37,160 nucleotides of DNA from DASRQK01 sp964401685 (GTDB lineage Bacteria > Bacteroidota > Bacteroidia > Sphingobacteriales > Sphingobacteriaceae): positions 1 to 37,160 of the forward strand of contig CAYNZH010000021.1 of the NCBI GenBank assembly GCA_964401685.1. The letters are read 5' to 3'. The position numbers and the translations under genes are program-made. The notes under the pieces were generated by a model that was not told the DNA's origin, made no database searches, and saw only the letters and a program-made list of their open reading frames with translations. Below are positions 29,447 through 36,140 of this stretch, piece after piece. Position 1 is the first letter of the stretch. Each line of letters opens with the position of its first letter.

Positions 29447-31636
29447 ATGAAAAAAATACTTTTGTTTCTGGCAATCAACCTCTTTGCTTTGAGTGCGTTG
29501 ATGGCCCAAGTTGAGATTGTGAAGCCGGCGCTGCAAAGCAATCACAAGGCTTTTGCCATTATTGTCGACCTGCATACCTACGCGCAGACCAAAGATGCGG
29601 TCATGGCCTACAAGCAGGCGGTGGAAGCCGACGGTTTGCCTACCTATATTGTGGCTGCTGATTTTACTACCCCCGATCAGGTCAAAACCGAGATCGAAAA
29701 GCTATATGCGAGCCCCCAATCGCTGGAAGGCGTGGTTTTTATCGGAGAAATTCCCATTGTCAAAATCCGCAACGCCCAACACATGACTACGGCGTTTAAA
29801 ATGAACGAAGAGACCTTCCCGTTTGAGCAGTCATCTGTCCCCTCGGACCGGTTTTACGATGATTTTCACCTCACCTTCGATTATTTGAAACAAGATGAGA
29901 CCAATTCTTTGGTCCACTATTACAAACTGCGGGAAGACAGTCCACAGGAGCTTTCACCGAGCATCTATTCGGCCCGCATACGTTACCCAAAAGGACGGGG
30001 CGGTGATCCTTATCAAGCAATCAGTGAGTACCTCTACAAGGTCGCCCGAACCAAGCGCGACAACCTGCTGGATCATTTTGTCGCCTACACAGGGGTGGCC
30101 TATAATTCTGAATGCATGGTTGCCTGGAGAGACGATGTCAAAGCTTACAGGGAAGATTTTCCATTTCTCGGGCAAAGTAACAAGCACTTCAGGCAGCTGA
30201 ATTTTCGTATGGATCCGTTTATGAAATACCCGCTGTTTGATGAAATGCAGAGAGAAGAGGTCGATCTTATGCTCATACGGAAGCATGGCACACCGACCAA
30301 AGAACTGATCGGATATGCTCCAGAGAATAAAGGTCTTGCAGATCTGTTGGAAAGTACCCGGAGAGACCTGTACAATCGCCTGCGCCGCGCGAAAAGCAAC
30401 GGCCAGAACGTCGATTCCCTCAAGAACGTCTATATGACCAGCTACATGCTGAACGCCGATTTTTTCGCCAAACTTGAAGACGAATCTACCCGGCTACAGG
30501 ACAGCACCATCCAGGCAGACGAATACATCAGCACGGACGATCTGAAAAATTTGCGGACCAACCCCCTGTACGTCATCCTGGACGCTTGTTATAATGGATC
30601 TTTTGATGAGGACGATTATATTGCCGGAAGCTACATTTTCAATGAAGGTAATACCATCGCCGCTCAAGGCAATACCCGAAATGTACTTCAGGACAAATGG
30701 ACAATGGATCTCACCGGTCTTTTGTCCTACGGCGTAAGGCTCGGCTGGGTGCACAACCAAAACCCGACCTTGGAAGGCCATCTGATCGGCGACCCGACAT
30801 TTCACTTTGCCCGTCCATCGGGTATGGACTTGAACCACGCGCTTTCCTCCGAAGCCGGGAACGGCGCATTGTGGAAAGACCTCTTGGCTAAAGACAACCC
30901 CGTCTATCAGTCATTGGCTCTGGCTCAACTGGCGGCAAGCGGGCAAGTATCTTCTGATGTCGTGGGGGAATATTTTGCGAATTCGCCTTATCATACAGTG
31001 CGCATGCAAGCATTGAACGTTTTGAGCATGTATAACGATGCCAACTTTTTGAACGCTGTGAAAGCAGGCCTGGATGATGACTACGAAATGATCGCCAGGC
31101 AATCTGCTATTTATGCGGCCAAGATAGGCGATGATTCGTTGTTGCCCGTGATGGCTCGGGTGTATGTGGAAGACAAATCCCGAATGAGAGTACTTTATAA
31201 TCTGGAATCAAGATTTCAGGTATTTGCTAAGGAAAAGTTCAAAGAAGCAATGATCGTTGCTTTAGCGCAGAGCGATAGGGTAGAAAAAGAGAAGGAAATA
31301 GCCGAACTAAAAGAATCGCTAGCAGTCCAGTCGTATTTCGAGCGAGGCTTTAGCGATCTGATGAATGCCGAAACCGATCTTGAGGAACGCTTAATGCAGG
31401 CCCGAAGTATCAGAAACTATAATTATCACGACCGCGTCGGCTCCTACTTATCCTTGATGGAGGACAAAAGCCAACCCGAGGAATTGAGGGTAATTCTAGC
31501 TGAAGCGCTGGGCTGGTTCAATCATTCGGTCAAAAGAGACGAGATTGTCGGTCGCATGAAGCGGATGATCGAGGATTCGTCCCTGTCCGTGGCGCTGCGT
31601 GGGGAACTCGTACAATCGCTGATCCGTCTGCAATAA
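29447..31636 (+). CDS. Secreted clan-CD cysteine peptidase-like protein (gingipain/C25-like) with helical-repeat C-terminus
   Basis: A 729-residue protein from the ATG at 29447. Signal peptide about 1-20 (LFALSALMA before QVE). Residues 35-140 resemble the first subdomain of gingipain-like peptidases (AFAIIVDLHTYAQTKDAV; LEGVVFIGEIPIVKI; PSDRFYDDF). Two clan-CD motifs follow: a hydrophobic strand then His280-Gly281 (VDLMLIRKHGTP), and a hydrophobic strand then Asp-Ala-Cys381 (PLYVILDACYNGSF). HLIGDPTFHF (445-454) matches the end of C25 catalytic domains. From about 475 the chain is helical and HEAT-like. It lacks a type IX secretion C-terminal domain, so it is probably periplasmic or otherwise retained. 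Last gene of the operon; a hairpin lies about 95 bases downstream. Substrate unknown; an operon-internal role such as processing an imported peptide or the signalling cascade is inference. Confidence 0.75.
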   Translation: MKKILLFLAINLFALSALMAQVEIVKPALQSNHKAFAIIVDLHTYAQTKDAVMAYKQAVEADGLPTYIVAADFTTPDQVKTEIEKLYASPQSLEGVVFIGEIPIVKIRNAQHMTTAFKMNEETFPFEQSSVPSDRFYDDFHLTFDYLKQDETNSLVHYYKLREDSPQELSPSIYSARIRYPKGRGGDPYQAISEYLYKVARTKRDNLLDHFVAYTGVAYNSECMVAWRDDVKAYREDFPFLGQSNKHFRQLNFRMDPFMKYPLFDEMQREEVDLMLIRKHGTPTKELIGYAPENKGLADLLESTRRDLYNRLRRAKSNGQNVDSLKNVYMTSYMLNADFFAKLEDESTRLQDSTIQADEYISTDDLKNLRTNPLYVILDACYNGSFDEDDYIAGSYIFNEGNTIAAQGNTRNVLQDKWTMDLTGLLSYGVRLGWVHNQNPTLEGHLIGDPTFHFARPSGMDLNHALSSEAGNGALWKDLLAKDNPVYQSLALAQLAASGQVSSDVVGEYFANSPYHTVRMQALNVLSMYNDANFLNAVKAGLDDDYEMIARQSAIYAAKIGDDSLLPVMARVYVEDKSRMRVLYNLESRFQVFAKEKFKEAMIVALAQSDRVEKEKEIAELKESLAVQSYFERGFSDLMNAETDLEERLMQARSIRNYNYHDRVGSYLSLMEDKSQPEELRVILAEALGWFNHSVKRDEIVGRMKRMIEDSSLSVALRGELVQSLIRLQ

Positions 31637-31701
31637 AATCGTTTTCTGGACAGGTAAGGTGCGTTTTTTGTCTTTACTTTAAGTGAAAAGTTGCTTTCCA
31701 A

Positions 31702-31779
31702 GAAACGCCTGTATATCAGTCGTGTACAGAAGATCATTGTACAACCCTCGTATAGTTTGAGTGTTGTACAATGATTTTT
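31702..31779 (+). terminator. Palindromic TTGTACAATG element acting as likely terminator of the peptidase operon
   Basis: Arms ATCATTGTACAAC (31733-31745) and GTTGTACAATGAT (31763-31775) pair over 13 bases, extended inward by CTC/GAG after one mismatch, and are followed by T-rich sequence. Including about 30 bases before the stem, the segment is colinear with 34607-34684 (62 of 78 identical, no gaps). It lies 66 bases after the peptidase stop and between convergent genes, which suits a terminator. The second copy shows it is a repeated element. Confidence 0.65.
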
Positions 31780-31815
31780 CGACGCCCGCTCCTTAAGGGC
31801 AGGGCCCTCGGTGAA

Positions 31816-32726
31816 TTATTCATTTCCTTTAATACTGACCGTAGCATGACTTTGTAAATCTGTCTGCAACGTACCCGTATGTGCTTGGCTCAGCTCAAAT
31901 TTTGTCCAATCTGTGCCTTTGATAGAAAGGACTTGGTTAAAGTGGTTGGTGTGGTCAATAGCAGCTTTTGCTTGTCCGTCCATGACAAGCTCCATGGAAT
32001 TGACATTTAAGTCTTTGAATTTTATACTTCCCGCATTCAGCATCTCGACCTGTAAACGATCTTTTTGGAATCCTTCGACCAAGATGTTGTAACCGTAATA
32101 CACGGTCATGAACCGAGTGGTGTTGAAGTTGGTTCTTTCCTCCGTGTATGCAGTTCCTTCGTTGGACAGGCGTTTCAAATCACGGAGATGAATAGNNNNN
32201 NNNNNNNNNNNNNNNNNNNNNNNNNNNNNNNNNNNNNNNNNNNNNNNNNNNNNNNNNNNNNNNNNNNNNNNNNNNNNNNNNNNNNNNNNNNNNNNTCCGT
32301 GTATGCAGTTCCTTCGTTGGACAGGCGTTTCAAATCACGGAGATGAATAGTGATGCTGCCGGTTTTTATGGCTAAAGCCTGCAAAGAGTCCAGATCGGGA
32401 GTTTCTTCATTATATGTGATGCGCAAAGTTTCGCCTTCCTGCGAGATTGAAACGGGGAGGTCCTTTGTGAGATCCGCATAGTTGACGGTATCGTATTGAA
32501 TGTGGATATCCAGTCCGGATAGCGGTCCATGCAACAATACTTCCGAGATGCCGGAATCCAGCGCTATCTGTTGCCGTTCATTGTTGATGTTGAATGCATG
32601 TGTCGTATGATTCCAAAGGGTGTAGTCTCCATTTATGAGTTTGTGCTGCAACCCAAAGGCGCTGATAAATATGGACGACAGCAGCAGGACGCCCGTTAAG
32701 ATCAGTAGTTTATTGCTCGTTTTCAT
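31816..32726 (-). CDS. Secreted GIN/DUF2807-like beta-helical protein (interrupted by an artefactual gap)
   Basis: After removing the 100 Ns and one copy of the 55-bp duplicated flank, the gene is 756 bases, exactly 252 codons, giving a 251-residue protein in one frame. The join reads LSNEGTAYTEERTNFNTTRF. The N-terminus (KTSNKLLILTGVLLLSSIFISAF) is a signal peptide or membrane anchor. The rest is repetitive short beta strands with alternating hydrophobic residues (LLHGPLSGLDIHIQYD; VEMLNAGSIKFKDLNVNSME), like the GIN/DUF2807 head domain often found beside ABC/GntR genes. Family assignment is tentative. The ATG at 32726 overlaps the GntR gene by 17 bases. It is the last gene of the ABC-GntR operon. 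Role unknown, probably in the envelope. Confidence 0.7.
32141..32350. other. Scaffold gap (32196-32295) flanked by an identical 55-bp sequence
   Basis: Exactly 100 Ns with the same 55 bases on each side (32141-32195 and 32296-32350). This is what a scaffolder leaves when two contigs ending in the same k-mer are joined with a default gap. The true sequence probably has one 55-bp copy and no gap, which restores the reading frame of the gene across it. Confidence 0.9.
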
Positions 32727-33105
32727 CTTTATTTGTTTTATATGTATGGTCAATGTACGCGTTATACCGTTTTTGAATGTCCTCCGGACGGATTTCCAGG
32801 ATGTACATCTTTCGGAACAAAATGGGTAACTCTTTTTGTAGAAAGTCTTCCCGTTGCTGTTTCAGAATTAATTGATGCGCATCCGGACTCACAAAGAAGC
32901 CAATACCCCTTTTATTGAAGATAATTTCGGCCTGCTGCAATTGATCGTAGCTGCGCATCACCGTATTGGGATTGACCTCCAGTGCTGCGGCAGTCTCACG
33001 AACCGATGGAATCTTGTCATTAACAGCCCACTTCCCCAGTAAAATCTGTTCACTTATATGATGAGCAATTTGAACATATATAGCTTCATTGTTTCTAAAT
33101 TCCAT
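32710..33105 (-). CDS. GntR-family transcriptional regulator, YtrA subfamily
   Basis: A 131-residue regulator. The winged helix spans about 8-72 (YVQIAHHISEQILLGKW; KIPSVRETAAALEVNPNTVM; RGIGFFVSPDA). A short helical tail of about 55 residues replaces the large effector domain, as in the YtrA subfamily, which typically represses its own ABC transporter operon. It starts directly after the permease stop with no gap and overlaps the next gene by 17 bases. The inverted repeat ACACTA-N6-TAGTGT over the operon promoter (34444-34461) is its likely operator. The effector is unknown; YtrA-type proteins often answer to envelope stress. Confidence 0.9.
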   Translation of the reverse strand: MEFRNNEAIYVQIAHHISEQILLGKWAVNDKIPSVRETAAALEVNPNTVMRSYDQLQQAEIIFNKRGIGFFVSPDAHQLILKQQREDFLQKELPILFRKMYILEIRPEDIQKRYNAYIDHTYKTNKDENEQ

Positions 33106-33582
33106 TTAGATTTCCTTTTCTTTTAATTTGAAAAATGCTGTAGTCCATATGAGTAATGCCAGAGCGATTATCGACGTGATGCCTATGATTTCTTCATGGG
33201 GAAAACTTATTCGTACCCACTGATTGTCTACAAACGTACTCACCGGGCCGATTGGAAGCGGTGTCCCACTTCGGAAAATTAACGAGGTGACCTGAAAGTT
33301 GATAAAGATATATAACACTGTCACGCCTATCAAAATGAGGGCTGAAACGATCACCGCGTTTTTCTTTAGTGTGGCTGAACCNNNNNNNNNNNNNNNNNNN
33401 NNNNNNNNNNNNNNNNNNNNNNNNNNNNNNNNNNNNNNNNNNNNNNNNNNNNNNNNNNNNNNNNNNNNNNNNNNNNNNNNNGCAGCCAATACCAGGCAAC
33501 TGATCAGATAAGTCCGCATATTTTCACTAAAATGTTTGCGCAGCAGGAGGCCAAGACGCGATAGGCTAAAGTTGTTGTTCAT
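33106..33582 (-). CDS. ABC transporter permease (incomplete, contains a sequence gap)
   Basis: Visible are the first 33 residues (FSLSRLGLLLRKHFSENMRT, then the start of a membrane helix) and the last 92 residues, with a helix at NAVIVSALILIGVTVLYIFI and a final helix near GITSIIALALLIWTTAFF, ending in a charged tail KLKEKEI. The 100-N gap removes the middle. Related permeases are about 250-300 residues, so the true missing stretch is probably longer than 100 bases. Its ATG overlaps the ATPase stop (ATGA) and its stop abuts the GntR start. It would form the membrane part of an exporter with that ATPase. Substrate unknown. Confidence 0.75.
   Translation of the reverse strand: MNNNFSLSRLGLLLRKHFSENMRTYLISCLVLAXXXXXXXXXXXXXXXXXXXXXXXXXXXXXXXXXXGSATLKKNAVIVSALILIGVTVLYIFINFQVTSLIFRSGTPLPIGPVSTFVDNQWVRISFPHEEIIGITSIIALALLIWTTAFFKLKEKEI
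33382..33481. other. Scaffold gap of 100 Ns inside the permease gene
   Basis: Unlike the gap at 32196-32295, the flanks here are not duplicated, so real sequence of unknown length is missing. The reading frames on both sides fit a gap length of 3n+1, which 100 happens to satisfy. Confidence 0.9.
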
Positions 33583-34421
33583 GATGGCAATTGATTTAGG
33601 TGTTTGACGAGTGATTGATTTTCAGAAATAACGGCATTGAACAATAATTCCAGGTCTGGCTTGCTGTGTAGATTTTGATCGTTGACCCCAATTCCTACTG
33701 TACCCCGCAAGGTTTCTTCGTGATAGAGCGATGTACCTTGAAACTCTCCATTCAATAGGCCAAAATACAACTGCTGCCCTAGCTCTTCGTAGCTTTTATT
33801 TAGGATGATCTTTCGGTTGTGCAGAATCAAGACGCTATCAATCAGATTGTCCAGATCCCGTACCTGATGCGTGGATATGACCATGCAGCGGTCAGGACTG
33901 AAGGCATTGGCGATCACTTTTCGGAACTTCGCTTTTGAAGGAATATCGAGCCCGTTCGTTGGCTCGTCCATGATTAGTAGCTGCGTGTTGCAGGCCAGGG
34001 CAAAAGCGATCATAAATTTCTTTTGTTCGCCCAATGATAGTTGTGTGAGCCTTCTGTCTTCGGGAACATCAAAATCTTTCAAGAAGTCATGGAGTTGCTC
34101 ATGATCAAAGTTCGGGTAAAAGCGCGCAGTATTTCGAACGTAATCTCTGGCTCTGATATCGGGAACATAAATCTCCTCAGCCAAATAATAAATTTGCTGT
34201 AAGAACGCCGGTCGCCGTTGACCTGGCGTCATGTTACTGACCACACAGGTTCCGTTTTTAGGATTCACGAGCCCCGCAATGTTCTTCAACAAGCTGGTTT
34301 TCCCGACGCCATTCCTTCCGAGCAATCCGTAGATATGCCCCGTAGACAGCTTTAAATCAAGGCGTTCAAAAAGCGGAGCTTGCTTTCTGTAGCCAAATTT
34401 AAGGTTAGTTAGTCTGATCAT
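33579..34421 (-). CDS. ABC transporter ATP-binding protein
   Basis: A 280-residue ATPase. Walker A GRNGVGKT (35-42), signature LSLGEQKK (128-135), Walker B LLIMDEPT with Glu153, and the H-loop His185 in ISTHQVRDL are all intact. A C-terminal extension of about 70 residues follows the nucleotide-binding domain and is typical of exporter ATPases linked to YtrA-type regulators. First gene of the operon ATPase-permease-GntR-GIN; its TGA overlaps the permease ATG. Expressed from the promoter at 34450-34480. Probably energises export or membrane maintenance; the substrate cannot be predicted. Confidence 0.92.
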   Translation of the reverse strand: MIRLTNLKFGYRKQAPLFERLDLKLSTGHIYGLLGRNGVGKTSLLKNIAGLVNPKNGTCVVSNMTPGQRRPAFLQQIYYLAEEIYVPDIRARDYVRNTARFYPNFDHEQLHDFLKDFDVPEDRRLTQLSLGEQKKFMIAFALACNTQLLIMDEPTNGLDIPSKAKFRKVIANAFSPDRCMVISTHQVRDLDNLIDSVLILHNRKIILNKSYEELGQQLYFGLLNGEFQGTSLYHEETLRGTVGIGVNDQNLHSKPDLELLFNAVISENQSLVKHLNQLPS

Positions 34422-34443
34422 GCTACTGTATTAGTTTAATAGT

Positions 34444-34480
34444 ACACTACAAAGATAGTGTTTAAAATCATTTGCGCAAA
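34444..34480 (-). promoter_or_regulatory. Promoter of the ABC/GntR operon with overlapping inverted-repeat operator
   Basis: On the minus strand TTTG (34480-34477), a 19-base spacer and TATCTTTG (34457-34450) match the Bacteroidota promoter TTTG-N19-TAnnTTTG exactly. The 18-bp inverted repeat ACACTA-N6-TAGTGT (34444-34461) covers the whole -7 box. A protein bound there would block RNA polymerase, as expected for autorepression by the operon's GntR regulator. The ATG at 34421 is 28 bases from the -7 box. Confidence 0.65.
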
Positions 34481-34606
34481 TTTTTGTGTATTTTTTTCTG
34501 CGCTCTGCAGGGAGAGTTTTAGTTATGAGCTGAAATTCAGGTTATTGAGGTTAATCCGAAGAGAGGAGTTTTTTGAGTTTATTTTAGGCTACACCTTTCT
34601 CTTATA

Positions 34607-34684
34607 GAACCGACTGTATATCAGCCGGGTAGGCTATATCATTGTACAGCACTCGTTTAGGTCGAGTCTTGTACAATGTTTTTT
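34607..34684 (+). repeat. Palindromic TTGTACAATG element, second full copy
   Basis: CATTGTACA (34640-34648) and ACTCG (34651-34655) pair with CGAGT (34663-34667) and TGTACAATG (34670-34678) around a 7-base loop, with a T6 run after the stem. It is colinear with 31702-31779. Several differences between the copies keep or wobble the base pairing (A:T at 31744/31764 becomes G:T at 34649/34669). No plus-strand gene ends upstream of it, so it is not simply a terminator placed after a gene. Confidence 0.7.
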
Positions 34685-34802
34685 CCGCACAGTGCTGGTT
34701 TACAGGTGCTTAATCCCAAAAACACACATTTCGTAAGTGCCTGATCCTCAATGCCAGCGCACACGGTTTTTTTGAGAGTACCCCGGAAAGAGAAAAACAA
34801 CT

Positions 34803-36071
34803 TTAACGCTTGGATTTCACAGCGATCTGGTCGATCAGCTCACCGCTGCGATCGTAAAGACGCAGAAGCAAACGCTTTTTGTCAGCTGTCATCGTCAAAG
34901 CGCCAACGGTATTGCTACCTTCGGTCCAGCGAAATTTGATCAGATCTTGGTTGTGCACCAAGTCGCCGTATGTCCGCCCTCTTTCGTTGTCCGAAGAAGG
35001 CGTCTGAATGTAGACGGTTCCTTTGGTCCCGTCAGTTTCCTGGCCGGCATAGAGCGCATTGGTGCGAACGTAAATATGGTTGTTGCCACTGATAGCGAGG
35101 TCGACATTGTATTCGTCAAAAAGATCCTTCCACCTTCCGTATTGCGAGCTCCGACCGTCGTCCCCGATGAACCACTGATAATGTGAAACGACAATGACAT
35201 ACTGCGCGGGATTGTCGGTGACTACTTTCCGAAACCAGTCTTGAGCGCGGGAGAGACCTTCCTCAGTTTTCATGCTTTCGTTGTTGAGCATGATAAAAAG
35301 TGCGTTGCCATAAGTGAAATGATAGACGACGCCCTCTTCACCCTGATAACCGTTGTCCGGATTGTTGTTGACCAAGCGGAAGAACTGATTGTTTTGCGCG
35401 TTTTGGCGAGTCATATTGTCATGATTTCCGTTGACACCGGCCCACACATACTTGCGGAAAGCAGGCTCAGCGTACAAGGTCGGCCAAAACGAATAGCTGC
35501 CGCCCCAGGCCGACAGGTCACCGACATGGATCATGGCATCGAACTCCTTTTTGCTCTGTTTTTCCAGCTGCGCGATCATCTCCATCGCCGCTTGTTGCCT
35601 CTTTGGCAGGGGGGCATACACGTGTATATCGGAAATAATGCCCATATTCCATCGCGCGCCTTTGGGGGCGGTCTTGAAGTACCGGATTTCGCTGGATTCG
35701 TCCGAAGAAAACTTGTACATATACTCGGTGCCCGGCTTCAACCCCTCGAGTGTAACGGTATTGCGCGTGAAAACCGCATTTTCATAGAAGTCCTCACCAT
35801 TAGGTCTTTTGGAATAAATGCTGTCAAACACCGTGCAGAGCTCCTGATGCGCGTTGACAATGCTGGCTTTCTTCCATTTTTTGTCTGATTTTTTCGTGTA
35901 AATAATCTGCGAGTCGCCGCCATCAAGGTCAGTATGCCAATTGAGGCGAATTTCACTCGACGCGTTCTCTCCCGGATTTGCAATGACCGTATATACAGCC
36001 TTTTGAGCGATCGCGGGTTGCATCACAAACGAGGCAAGCAGCGTGGCTACAACTAAAATCAGTTTATTCAT
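34803..36071 (-). CDS. Secreted metallophosphoesterase, purple-acid-phosphatase-like with fibronectin-type N-terminal domain
   Basis: A 422-residue protein with a signal peptide (about 1-22, MQPAIA before QK). An N-terminal beta domain (about 25-135, ending LKPGTEYMYKF) resembles the purple acid phosphatase N-domain. The calcineurin-like core then shows Asp148-x-His150 (SDIH), Gly-Asp185 (VGDLS), GNHD (215-218) and His297 (VVSHYQW). In the last motif the usual G-H-x-H is G-N-N-H (329-332), so one metal-ligand His is replaced by Asn330. It probably acts in the periplasm on phosphoesters; activity and metal content may be altered by the change. It has its own promoter (36109-36140) and is separate from the lipoprotein gene upstream. 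Confidence 0.87.
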   Translation of the reverse strand: MNKLILVVATLLASFVMQPAIAQKAVYTVIANPGENASSEIRLNWHTDLDGGDSQIIYTKKSDKKWKKASIVNAHQELCTVFDSIYSKRPNGEDFYENAVFTRNTVTLEGLKPGTEYMYKFSSDESSEIRYFKTAPKGARWNMGIISDIHVYAPLPKRQQAAMEMIAQLEKQSKKEFDAMIHVGDLSAWGGSYSFWPTLYAEPAFRKYVWAGVNGNHDNMTRQNAQNNQFFRLVNNNPDNGYQGEEGVVYHFTYGNALFIMLNNESMKTEEGLSRAQDWFRKVVTDNPAQYVIVVSHYQWFIGDDGRSSQYGRWKDLFDEYNVDLAISGNNHIYVRTNALYAGQETDGTKGTVYIQTPSSDNERGRTYGDLVHNQDLIKFRWTEGSNTVGALTMTADKKRLLLRLYDRSGELIDQIAVKSKR

Positions 36072-36108
36072 AATTTCGGGCGCGCAATTTTATACCTTGG
36101 AGCGCCGT

Positions 36109-36140
36109 CAAATATACGTTTTTTTCCGATTCTATGGCAA
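36109..36140 (-). promoter_or_regulatory. Candidate promoter of the phosphoesterase gene
   Basis: On the minus strand TATATTTG (36116-36109) fits TAnnTTTG and lies 37 bases before the ATG at 36071. A TTG (36140-36138) stands 21 bases upstream, inside the end of the lipoprotein gene. Confidence 0.4.

Larger units (their letters stand above)
34422..34802. other. 381-bp intergenic region between the ABC operon and the phosphoesterase gene
   Basis: It contains the ABC operon promoter and operator (34444-34480), a full palindromic element (34607-34684) and, further right, an imperfect long inverted repeat of about 34688-34760 (GTGCTGG...CCAGCGCAC with inner CAGGTGCTTA...TAAGTGCCTG). No coding frame with support was seen. 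Confidence 0.6.

Noticed and set aside
21699..31636. Polysaccharide utilisation locus (SusC/SusD) interpretation of the FecI/FecR/receptor operon
   Set aside because: The receptor plug lacks the SusC consensus, the next gene is not SusD-like, and there are no carbohydrate-active enzymes, sulfatases or lyases in the operon.
32141..32350. 55-bp direct repeat around the N run as a biological repeat or attachment site
   Set aside because: Perfect identity, placement exactly at both edges of a 100-N gap and restoration of one reading frame on collapse all point to an assembly overlap.
34688..34760. Long imperfect inverted repeat as a structured RNA or terminator of the phosphoesterase gene
   Set aside because: The arms need several mismatches and an insertion, and the T-run lies on the wrong strand for the phosphoesterase transcript. 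Noted only as part of the intergenic region.
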